DNA of 64,000 bases. Source: an uncultured Oscillospiraceae bacterium. GTDB taxonomy: Bacteria; Bacillota; Clostridia; Oscillospirales; Acutalibacteraceae. Shown here in pieces: positions 9,598 through 17,421 of this stretch (position 1 is its first letter; every line of letters starts with the position of its first letter). The stretch is taken from the NCBI GenBank assembly GCA_900549055.1, contig URNB01000001.1, positions 26,206 through 90,205 of the forward strand, in the 5' to 3' direction. Both the position numbers and the translations under genes were made by a program. The notes beneath the pieces were generated by a model. It was not told the DNA's origin, did not search any database, and saw only the letters and a list, made by a program, of their open reading frames with translations.

Positions 9598-11723
9598 AAA
9601 AAAGCAACAGCCTTTTTTACTCTTATAAGGTCAAGAACATTGACCGCATTATCATTATTGACATCGGCAATCCTGTTCTCTGCCGATTCAGCGCCCAAAA
9701 TAATCTTTTTGAGCATCGTCACATCGCCCGCGTCGGGTGCGTCGCTGTCCTCGGCGTTCACATCGTAATTGCGAAGACCTCTGTTCTTTAAGAGCTTTTC
9801 ACCCGTGCCGTACCATGCGTCACTGTCAAATTTCAAATCGGAATAGCCCGACGCCTTTACCAAACCTTCCCATGAGTCGCGGTCGAATCCGATATAATAT
9901 GCGTTCGAGAAGCTGTATGCTCCGGGAATTTTGCACTCCCAATTTGACGACTGAAGATTGACTGCCGCCGTATGCCAGCCGTATGTATAGAAATCCTTAA
10001 TGGTTATATTCGCGTATCCGCCCCATACATCCGCATATGCGCCGCCCTTGGTTGCGGTCCCGCCGAGCACGGCAGAGGAATACGAATCGCCGATAGTTAT
10101 CTTTGCAAGCGCACACCCTATAATTCCCGCAGTGCGTGTTCCGGTAACCTGAACGGTATCATCCGCAGAACACCCGGAAATCACAACCTCACCCGAGGAG
10201 ATTCCCGCAGTGCCGTTTGTAGCTCCTACAAACGCGGCAGCCCAAACACCGTTTATATACGATTTTCTGATATGCAGATCGGTTATCGAGGAATCGGCGC
10301 CGATATTTGCTATAAGACCGGCATATTTATTACCGCTCAAATTATCGTTTGCCGAATAAAGACCGTAAATTGTGTGACCGTTTCCGTCAATGTGTCCCTT
10401 GAAGGTAGCCTCGTTGCGCTCCCACGACCACCAGTTGTGTGCCGGGGCGGACATTCCCCAGCTCTTGTAAAGTGTGATATCGTTCAGATAAAGATCGGAA
10501 GTTAAAAGGTAATATTTACCTGTTTCACTTGTCTCAGCCATTTTTCTCAACTGCTCCGGAGTAGCTATGAGATACGGGTCGCCCGCTTCGCCTGTTCCGC
10601 CGTCATACGCTGCGGCGGCGGTTCCGTCCCATACCTCATACTCGGGCTTAATGAACGCAGTGCTGCCCTGTATAGTCGGGTAAGCGCCCTTATTTGCCTG
10701 CCATACATCCCAGCCGAGATTCGGCATGTTAACCTTTGCGGCATCGCCGAACATCGCGGCGGAGCCGTCCACCGGAGTCAGGTTAACGCCGCCCGAGGTT
10801 GCCCACCAGCTCTGTGTGGAATACAACGTGCCGTCGGAAATATCAGCGGGTTTTATGGCGTTAAGCCAACCGCAGGTGAAAGCAACAACAGAATAAGAAT
10901 TTAATATCTTCACAGACTCCGCTGCCCAGTTTCCGGGCGCGCAGATAATTCCGCCGCCGTTGCCCGCGGGATTGCCGTAGCTGTTGAATTTTGCTGCCGA
11001 ACCGCAATACTGAACAGTAACCTTTGATTCACGCACGGGGCCTACTATACCGCCTATAAGTCCGGTAAGATTACTTAAATCCACGGTTTCATCCACAACA
11101 CATTTGGTGATTTTAACGTTCGCCTGATAACCGCTTGCGTAATTGTCATTGTTTCTATCGATAAACCCGACTATGCCGCCGAAATGAATATTTGTGCTGC
11201 CGTTTGACTCCGCATAGGCATAACGCAGATTGACATTGGTTATTTCGGCGTTACCAACCGCTTTCGGAATAAGTCCGTAAGAATAGTTGACAGTATAATT
11301 CTTATAGTACATACCGTAAACTGTATGACCCTGACCGTCAAAATGCCCGGCAAAGCCATGCGCCGCCCACTGATATTTATAGTTACTCGCCCATTCTCTT
11401 GGGTTGTTGCTCAACCAGTTGCCGGCAGTAACATCGTTAAGATATATGTCTTTGGTTAAAACATAGTATTTATCCTTTGAATTTTCCAAAGTAAAATCAG
11501 TATTGGATGAAAAGCCGTAAAGCTCCTCTGCGGTTGTTATTCTGTAAGGATCCGCCTTTGTGCCCGAGCCCTCGTATTCGGTATCGGCAGATCCGTCCCA
11601 TATTGCCGCTGCCGTGTTCGCCGCGGATACGGGATAAATAACAAACATTGAAATTAAAAGCGCCATAGAAAGGAAAATAGAAAATACTCGCCTGCCAGTA
11701 AATTTGCCGAAGTCAGATTTCAT
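9594..11723 (-). CDS. Secreted GLUG-repeat protein with type I dockerin
   Basis: A 709-residue secreted protein. It has a signal peptide (residues 1-34, ending VSA-A), a first GLUG beta-helix module (about 40-345) very similar to modules 1 and 2 of the giant neighbour, and a second diverged module (about 361-630). Residues about 650-705 form a type I dockerin. Its second calcium loop is canonical (DVNNDNAVNVLDLIRVKK); the first (YDVNAEDSDAPDAGDVTMLKK) is irregular. Dockerins plug enzymes into cohesin scaffolds, but no cohesin is in this window. The frame ends in TGA directly in the A8/T8 run, and the GH16 domain lies one base out of frame behind it, so the intended product may be GLUG-GLUG-dockerin-GH16 of about 990 residues. 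AAGGTGAT lies five bases before the ATG. Confidence 0.8.
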   Translation of the reverse strand: MKSDFGKFTGRRVFSIFLSMALLISMFVIYPVSAANTAAAIWDGSADTEYEGSGTKADPYRITTAEELYGFSSNTDFTLENSKDKYYVLTKDIYLNDVTAGNWLSNNPREWASNYKYQWAAHGFAGHFDGQGHTVYGMYYKNYTVNYSYGLIPKAVGNAEITNVNLRYAYAESNGSTNIHFGGIVGFIDRNNDNYASGYQANVKITKCVVDETVDLSNLTGLIGGIVGPVRESKVTVQYCGSAAKFNSYGNPAGNGGGIICAPGNWAAESVKILNSYSVVAFTCGWLNAIKPADISDGTLYSTQSWWATSGGVNLTPVDGSAAMFGDAAKVNMPNLGWDVWQANKGAYPTIQGSTAFIKPEYEVWDGTAAAAYDGGTGEAGDPYLIATPEQLRKMAETSETGKYYLLTSDLYLNDITLYKSWGMSAPAHNWWSWERNEATFKGHIDGNGHTIYGLYSANDNLSGNKYAGLIANIGADSSITDLHIRKSYINGVWAAAFVGATNGTAGISSGEVVISGCSADDTVQVTGTRTAGIIGCALAKITIGDSYSSAVLGGTATKGGAYADVWGGYANITIKDFYTYGWHTAAVNLQSSNWECKIPGAYSFSNAYYIGFDRDSWEGLVKASGYSDLKFDSDAWYGTGEKLLKNRGLRNYDVNAEDSDAPDAGDVTMLKKIILGAESAENRIADVNNDNAVNVLDLIRVKKAVAFF
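9596..9603 (-). other. A8/T8 homopolymer at the dockerin-GH16 frame break
   Basis: Eight A residues on the plus strand (T8 on the coding strand) are followed directly by GA, creating the TGA stop of the dockerin gene. One extra T gives the continuous reading Phe-Phe-Leu-Lys-Thr-Arg into the GH16 domain. Runs of this length are known sites of polymerase slippage and also of sequencing or assembly error. The sequence alone cannot distinguish these. Confidence 0.75.
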
Positions 11724-11752
11724 TTTTGATCACCTTTCCGTAAATTATTTTT

Positions 11753-13183
11753 TTATTTTGTTTGCTTGGCAACAAAATCGTTCAGGGTTTTAACATCATT
11801 GTTAACCGTGTTATTGACCGCAGAAATAGCGGTTTCAATTTGCGACGGGTCGTTCTTCGCAATATCGCCCAAAACCTCGGTAGCGTTACCCGTAACGCCG
11901 CGCGTACCGTTTATAAGCGAAAGATTTTTCTTTTCGGTGGTAACGCCGCTTGTAATCTTGAAGAAGAAGGACTCGGCAGCGGAATTTATAAACGCCGATG
12001 AGGTATTGTAGTTATTGACATCGAGATAATACCTTAAGAACAGACCTGCGGCAACCGGGTTTTTAGAGCCCTTTACAATGCCCCAGCCGCGGAAGAGTCC
12101 GGTGGTTACCGACTTTTGGCTCTTGCTCCAATCCGGGAGATAGGTGAAGCCTATGTTATCGGCATTCATCTTTGACCAGTAGCCTGTCTTTTTAAGACCG
12201 TAAGCGTTTGTAAGCGCTATTCCCACCTTGCCGTTTATGAAATCGTCGCGCAGATTGTAATCGTTAAGTCCCTTTATAAGACCATCTTTAAGGCAGGTTG
12301 CAAGATAGCGCGAAACATCCTTTAATTTTGAGTCGATGCCGTTGGAGAATTTGCCGTTTTCCCATTTATAATAGGAAACGCCCGTGCAGCCGAGAACGGT
12401 CTCCCAATCAAGGTAGCCGCCGATGTAATCGGAGCCCAACGCCTTAACATCCTGCATTGCCTTCTTCATGGTATCGAATGTCCAGTTGCCCGCCTTGTAA
12501 TATTCCTCGGGAGTGGTTATGTTGTTTTCATTAAACAGCTTTTTGTTATAGAAAACGCAGTCAACCTCGTTCCAGATATTTCCTACCGTATTTACAAGAT
12601 AGGTCTTTCCGTTTATAGTGGAAAGATTGAACATACCCTGATCCCATATCGGATCGGTTTTATCTATCTGCGCGGTATCGATAGGCTGCAGGCAGCTGAG
12701 AGCCGCCGGGAAATCGTTATTGCAGAAATAAATATCGGGAGGATTGCCCGCGGCAATACGGCTTGCTATGCTCATTGAATAATTAAGCTGACCTACAAGA
12801 TCAAGCTGAAATTTTATGCCGTATTTCTTTGTAAAATCCTCTACGACCTTGGCGTCCTCATTCTTTTTCGGGTCTGCCCAGGTGGCGTACCTTACCGTAG
12901 TGCCCTTATACTTCTTTGCAAGCTCCGCAAAGTTATCGGGCATTTTTGTGTTGTTCTTTTTGCCGCCCGAGGTTGTTTGGGAGGATGAGGTTTTGCCGCT
13001 CTTGCTGTCGGTTTTTCCAGAGGAATCCCCCGAGGTCTGCCCACTTGTGCCCGACTGATATTCATACACGATTTCAACATCGTCGGACAAGGAGCCGTCG
13101 TCACTGCTGCTCTTTTTGCAGGCGGTAAACGATGCCGTCATTGCCAATGCCAAAAGAAGACAGAAAATTCTTTGCTTTTTCAT
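11753..13183 (-). CDS. Sugar ABC transporter solute-binding lipoprotein (family 1)
   Basis: A 476-residue lipoprotein: signal peptide with lipobox SFTAC, the cysteine near residue 22 being the lipid attachment site. A Ser/Gly/Lys-rich linker (about 25-75) carries it off the membrane, followed by a family 1 binding fold (KKYGIKFQLDLVGQL, NPPDIYFCNNDFP, WGIVKGSKNPVAAGLFLRYY). It should capture oligosaccharides and deliver them to the two permeases encoded just upstream in the transcript (13253-15172). AAAGGA lies about nine bases before the ATG. No ATPase is encoded in this operon. It is a compact protein compared with the second, fused binding protein of the locus at 21398-24154, so the two systems probably differ in ligand. 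Confidence 0.88.
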   Translation of the reverse strand: MKKQRIFCLLLALAMTASFTACKKSSSDDGSLSDDVEIVYEYQSGTSGQTSGDSSGKTDSKSGKTSSSQTTSGGKKNNTKMPDNFAELAKKYKGTTVRYATWADPKKNEDAKVVEDFTKKYGIKFQLDLVGQLNYSMSIASRIAAGNPPDIYFCNNDFPAALSCLQPIDTAQIDKTDPIWDQGMFNLSTINGKTYLVNTVGNIWNEVDCVFYNKKLFNENNITTPEEYYKAGNWTFDTMKKAMQDVKALGSDYIGGYLDWETVLGCTGVSYYKWENGKFSNGIDSKLKDVSRYLATCLKDGLIKGLNDYNLRDDFINGKVGIALTNAYGLKKTGYWSKMNADNIGFTYLPDWSKSQKSVTTGLFRGWGIVKGSKNPVAAGLFLRYYLDVNNYNTSSAFINSAAESFFFKITSGVTTEKKNLSLINGTRGVTGNATEVLGDIAKNDPSQIETAISAVNNTVNNDVKTLNDFVAKQTK

Positions 13184-13252
13184 TTTTTTTAAATCCTTTC
13201 AGAAAAAATTTTTATAATTAAAATTTTCAGTGTCGCCTTCACCTCCGTATAA

Positions 13253-14245
13253 TTATCCGGTAATGCCGACTCTGTCGATACTTTCAATAAACCACTTCTG
13301 CAGAATCATGTACATGATAAGCATAGGCGCTATGAAAAGTATGCACGCCGCCATAACAATAGCCATAGACTGCGGATCGCGCGGCTGAAACAGCAGCCCC
13401 GCCTTATCGCTGAGCGCCGCCTCCAAACGCGTTACCTGCAGCGCAAGAGGATAGTCTCCCAAAAGGTACATTCCGCTTAAGGTCGAATCGTTCCAGTGCC
13501 AAATTACCGAGAAAATAAATACGGTGATTATAACGACCGAGGATGACGGCACGGCGATATTGCAGAAGGTGCGGATAGGCCCTGCGCCGTCAACCCACGC
13601 GGCTTCCTCAAGCTCGCGCGGCAGACCCTTGAAAAACTGTATGTAGATATAAATGAGGATTCCCGATTTAAGCCCCACCCCGAAAAGCGCGGGCAGCCAA
13701 AAGGTTACCGCCGAGCCTAATATATTGGGTCTTAAGTCCACCCCGGTAATTTTATTTACCAAAGCCAATATACCCAAGAAATCAAGATGCGAATAATTTA
13801 TCATTCTCGGAATCAAAAGCATCATATCGGGCACGATTATCGTTAAAAACAGCAACGCCAGCTTTATCCTTTTGCCCCTGAATTCAAATCTTGCAAAGCC
13901 GTATGCCGCGACCGCGCAGGAAACCACCTGTATAAGCCCTGCGGCAATTTCGTTTTTTAAGGTAGACAGCAGCGAGGTTGTGTAATCAAGACACAGCACG
14001 GCTGTTTTGTAGTTTTCCTTAATGCTCAAATCGCTCGGAATCCAAATACGCGACGAATTTAAAAAGGCGTATTTGCTTTGCAGTGACGAAACTATCATAT
14101 AAAGCATAGGGTATATCACTATATAACCGACAGCTATTAAAAACGCCATTCTGAAAATTGAGTATAATACCCTACTTGTGCGTTTTCCGACTGCTTTGAG
14201 CCGCACGGCGTCCCCGTCTGAAATTCGGCAGAAGCCATTATTCAT
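13253..14245 (-). CDS. Carbohydrate ABC permease, MalG type
   Basis: A 330-residue inner-membrane protein with six hydrophobic segments and the conserved cytoplasmic coupling loop EEAAWVDGAGPIRTFCNIAVP (EAA motif, about residues 215-235), the docking point for the ATPase. The C-terminus (MYMILQKWFIESIDRVGITG) is typical of MalG-like subunits. The gene has a near-ideal AAAGGAGG seven bases before the ATG and follows its partner permease by about 25 bases. It should form a heterodimeric channel with the product of 14270-15172 and be fed by the binding lipoprotein at 11753-13183. Confidence 0.9.
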   Translation of the reverse strand: MNNGFCRISDGDAVRLKAVGKRTSRVLYSIFRMAFLIAVGYIVIYPMLYMIVSSLQSKYAFLNSSRIWIPSDLSIKENYKTAVLCLDYTTSLLSTLKNEIAAGLIQVVSCAVAAYGFARFEFRGKRIKLALLFLTIIVPDMMLLIPRMINYSHLDFLGILALVNKITGVDLRPNILGSAVTFWLPALFGVGLKSGILIYIYIQFFKGLPRELEEAAWVDGAGPIRTFCNIAVPSSSVVIITVFIFSVIWHWNDSTLSGMYLLGDYPLALQVTRLEAALSDKAGLLFQPRDPQSMAIVMAACILFIAPMLIMYMILQKWFIESIDRVGITG

Positions 14246-14269
14246 TTTAAAGCCTCCTTTAAAAGAACC

Positions 14270-15172
14270 TTATTCACCCCAGCGGCGCATAAGCGTATTC
14301 TTATACAGCAATATTATGATTGCCATCATTCCGCCGAAAATTAAGAAGTAAAACCACAGCATTGCCGAGGAGCGGTCGTATATACCGCCGCACATCATAT
14401 TGTAGGTCTGCTGTATTATAATTCCCCTCGTGCTTATTATCAGCTCAACCATTGTGAAAATCGATACCAAAAGCGTCACCCTTGAAAGCATGGGGAAGGT
14501 TATAAACCAAAATTCCTCCCACTTTGTCGCGCCCTCAACGCGCGAAGCCTCGTAAAGACTGCCGGGAATCGACTGCAGCCCCGCCAAAAACAATACCGTT
14601 TGTATGCCGCAGCTCCATATAAGATCGAATATTTTGCTTATTGTCGAGGTCATATATTCCGCCGCCTTACCGTCTATCTGCAGCTTGGTTACTATATCGT
14701 CAACCGAAAGCATTCCCGCAGTGTAGGACTTTGAAACACCCATATTGGTAAGGTCGCTGCCGGTCGTTCTGAAAAGCCACGATATTACAGGCCCCGTCGC
14801 AATTATTACCGGAAGGAAATAAAGCGCCCTAAAAAAGAGTCTTCCGCGGAAATTCTGATTGAGTATCAGCGCCAGCACCAGGCTTAAAAGCAGTATTATC
14901 GGCAGCGAATACAAAAAGGATGTAACCGTGCTCCTGAGCCACCCTGTGTAATTCGGGTTTACAAAAAGTATGTTTTTATAATTTTTAAGCCCCACAAGGG
15001 ATATATCCATGCCGCCGAGCTTTATCTTAACATCGGCAAAGGAATATACCACAGACTGAGCAAGCGGCAGCAGGTAAAAGAGAATTATGCCGATAAGCCA
15101 CGGCGTTGTGAACATTCTGCCGTATTTATCCTTAAGCGTAGTTATGCCCCTGTTCTTTTTTACCTTTTTCAC
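14270..15172 (-). CDS. Carbohydrate ABC permease, MalF/UgpA type
   Basis: A 300-residue membrane protein with six predicted helices, starting with the PWLIGIILFYLLPLAQSVVYSF segment typical of MalF/UgpA subunits. The EAA loop is YEASRVEGATKWEEFWFITFP (about residues 208-228). The start overlaps the stop of the DUF5696-type gene by four bases (ATGA), implying translational coupling between the two. It is the partner of the next permease. Members usually import di- or oligosaccharides; substrate here is inferred from the GH16 neighbours. Confidence 0.9.
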   Translation of the reverse strand: MKKVKKNRGITTLKDKYGRMFTTPWLIGIILFYLLPLAQSVVYSFADVKIKLGGMDISLVGLKNYKNILFVNPNYTGWLRSTVTSFLYSLPIILLLSLVLALILNQNFRGRLFFRALYFLPVIIATGPVISWLFRTTGSDLTNMGVSKSYTAGMLSVDDIVTKLQIDGKAAEYMTSTISKIFDLIWSCGIQTVLFLAGLQSIPGSLYEASRVEGATKWEEFWFITFPMLSRVTLLVSIFTMVELIISTRGIIIQQTYNMMCGGIYDRSSAMLWFYFLIFGGMMAIIILLYKNTLMRRWGE

Positions 15173-17409
15173 TTTGCTTCCCCCGTTATAAGGTAATTTT
15201 TCGCTTCGACCGTTCCGCCGGGCGTTTGCTCCGCTTTGTCCCCGTAATTCACATAAACCGAAAGTCCGTTTGAAAAATCGGTTTTACGCAGATCATCCGA
15301 TAAAACGGTATGTGAAATTATTTCTGCGCCCTTTATTTTTTCGTAATAATCCGAGAGCGATAAAGCCTGCGACACAATATCCTCTTTTATATCGGAATAC
15401 ACACTGTTATAAAACAGCGGATATTCCGCAGCAATCATTCTTCTGTCCCATTTATATATCAGCGTATAGCTTATGCCGCAGCCGCCTTCAACCGCCCCAA
15501 GCAGCAGCTCGCTGCAGTCCTCGCTCAAATTGAGACTGCCCGTATACATAGGCACATACCCGCCGAATACCATTTGGAAAAACGGAACATCCGTATCGAA
15601 AATGCGTTCGGAATCGGAGCGTGTCGGAGCGTCTGTTATAATATCCGCCAAAACCGCGGCATACGCGTTGGCGCCCGATGCCGCAAGGCGTCTTCCGCCC
15701 TTTTTGGCTTTTTTCAGCACCCTTACTGCCGCCTTATCAAAATTACTTTTCGCACAGTAATCTCCGACCGACTTATTGCTGTAATTTGAATAGGAAACCG
15801 AGGTGAGCGATTCGAGCGAAATACCGTTAAGCTTCATTTCAGCCGCCGCCGAATCAAGCTTTTCGGCTGCGGAATCAAGCTTTGCGGGATCGAGCAGATA
15901 ATGCAGGGTGTCGGCGTCCTGCTTACGGACCGCGACATTGTAAAGGTACTGCTCCGCCTTCTTTTCGCCCGAATTATAGCAGGCGTTTAAGATTGTGGAA
16001 AAGCCGCCGCTCGATTTTTTGAAACGAATCAAATCAAAATCCATATACATTCGCGAGCCGTTTTTCTCAAGCGAATTCTGCAATGATATCAGCTGCTTTC
16101 GGCTTCCGAACGCCTTTCCGGTCTTAAATCCGCCGCCCACCTTGCCTATATCCGCCCCGCTTTCGCCGAAGCCCTTCAGAACGGCGTTTATCGGCTGCCC
16201 CGTTTTATCCCGGAGATCATTTGTTATCTCCTCTGCCTCTTTAAAGGTCGTTGCGGCGTAAAGCCTGCTGTAGGGTACTCCGAGAAACGACTCGGTAAGA
16301 TCAAGTCCGCCCACGATATTGACCGAAAGATATATATCATCGCTCTTTTTTGTGAGCTTCATTTCCTTTTTCAAATAATCCCTGTAAATATTCGCCATGC
16401 CGCTGTAGGTAGCGTTTTCACCCGAAAGCGGGAAATAATCAACCGCCACAGGCGAGGAAATTCGGTTTTTGCTGAAAACCGTGCTGCTGACCTGCGCTCC
16501 GCCCGAAAAAAGGCTGGCAATATGCCCTGTGTAGCCCCTTATATTAAATGTAGCGTAAACGGCGCTGTAGCCGTATGCCGAGGCGCCCGCGCTCACACTG
16601 ATGCTTGCGCTTTCCGCACCGTCCGTTATTATCGCGCATATCCCCTGATTTTCGGAAAATTTCGCGCCGTATACCGGCAGTCTTACGCTTTCGGTGTCAG
16701 TCGGCTTTGAAATTGCTTCTATCGTCCTGTCGTATCCGTAGACCTGCGAAGAATACTGCGTTCCCTGCGCTGATGAGGTTACAGGGCGTATCAGCGCCCC
16801 GCTGCCCGACGGCACAAAAAGGTATGTGTCGCGACTGTCGTTTTCTGCCGAGCAGAAGAACGGTGCGACCGACACGGAAACCACGCGGTTTTCATTCTCA
16901 GAAATATTTTTCGGGTTGATTCTTATCTGCATTGAGCTTTCCTTTAAAATATACTGAACGGGTATCATAAAGCCCGGCTCGTCAAAATAAAACTCAACCA
17001 GAAGCGAATCCTTTCCCTTGGCGCACCGCACTCTGCCGTTCTGCACGGCACCGGTATATGACAGCGCGTCGGTCACGATATTGGTTTCATAATCGAGATA
17101 CTTTACGGTGACCGCTGACTTTAGAGCAGGATGCTTTTTTATCGGCATACCGTATTCATCGAGCTTCAGCTCCCCGTTATTCGGCGAGCTGAAGTATTTA
17201 AGACCCGTCCTCTTATCGGTAAGTATGATTCCCTTTACCCCATCATCCCATTCAAGCTTTAAATTCGAATTTTCGGCAATAAGCGTTTCCTCATACGAAT
17301 AGCTCACTGCATTTCTGTCAAAGCTTTTAGGAGCTTCGGCAGCTTTTCCGCACGCCGAAAGAGAGATAATAACGGAAAGTGCCGTTAAAAGACTTATTAA
17401 CTTCTTCAT
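15169..17409 (-). CDS. DUF5696-type extracellular lipoprotein, possible glycan-acting TIM barrel
   Basis: A 746-residue lipoprotein (signal with SLSAC; the acylated Cys is about residue 20). The N-terminal half is a beta-rich domain resembling the supersandwich of glycosidases (LEWDDGVKGIILTDKRTGLKYFSS; FVPSGSGALIRP). The second half is predicted alpha/beta barrel-like (IYRDYLKKE, then GQPINAVLKGFGESG, RMYMDFDLIRF). I recognise this as the DUF5696 family, which to my knowledge has no settled activity and recurs beside sugar ABC transporters. Two ATGs compete: 17418 touches AGGAG, while 17409 has it nine bases away, so 17409 is chosen. The ribosome site overlaps the stop of the preceding Yip1-type gene. 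Possible roles are trimming or sensing glycans at the membrane face. Confidence 0.7.
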   Translation of the reverse strand: MKKLISLLTALSVIISLSACGKAAEAPKSFDRNAVSYSYEETLIAENSNLKLEWDDGVKGIILTDKRTGLKYFSSPNNGELKLDEYGMPIKKHPALKSAVTVKYLDYETNIVTDALSYTGAVQNGRVRCAKGKDSLLVEFYFDEPGFMIPVQYILKESSMQIRINPKNISENENRVVSVSVAPFFCSAENDSRDTYLFVPSGSGALIRPVTSSAQGTQYSSQVYGYDRTIEAISKPTDTESVRLPVYGAKFSENQGICAIITDGAESASISVSAGASAYGYSAVYATFNIRGYTGHIASLFSGGAQVSSTVFSKNRISSPVAVDYFPLSGENATYSGMANIYRDYLKKEMKLTKKSDDIYLSVNIVGGLDLTESFLGVPYSRLYAATTFKEAEEITNDLRDKTGQPINAVLKGFGESGADIGKVGGGFKTGKAFGSRKQLISLQNSLEKNGSRMYMDFDLIRFKKSSGGFSTILNACYNSGEKKAEQYLYNVAVRKQDADTLHYLLDPAKLDSAAEKLDSAAAEMKLNGISLESLTSVSYSNYSNKSVGDYCAKSNFDKAAVRVLKKAKKGGRRLAASGANAYAAVLADIITDAPTRSDSERIFDTDVPFFQMVFGGYVPMYTGSLNLSEDCSELLLGAVEGGCGISYTLIYKWDRRMIAAEYPLFYNSVYSDIKEDIVSQALSLSDYYEKIKGAEIISHTVLSDDLRKTDFSNGLSVYVNYGDKAEQTPGGTVEAKNYLITGEAK

Positions 17410-17421
17410 TTCTGTCATCTC

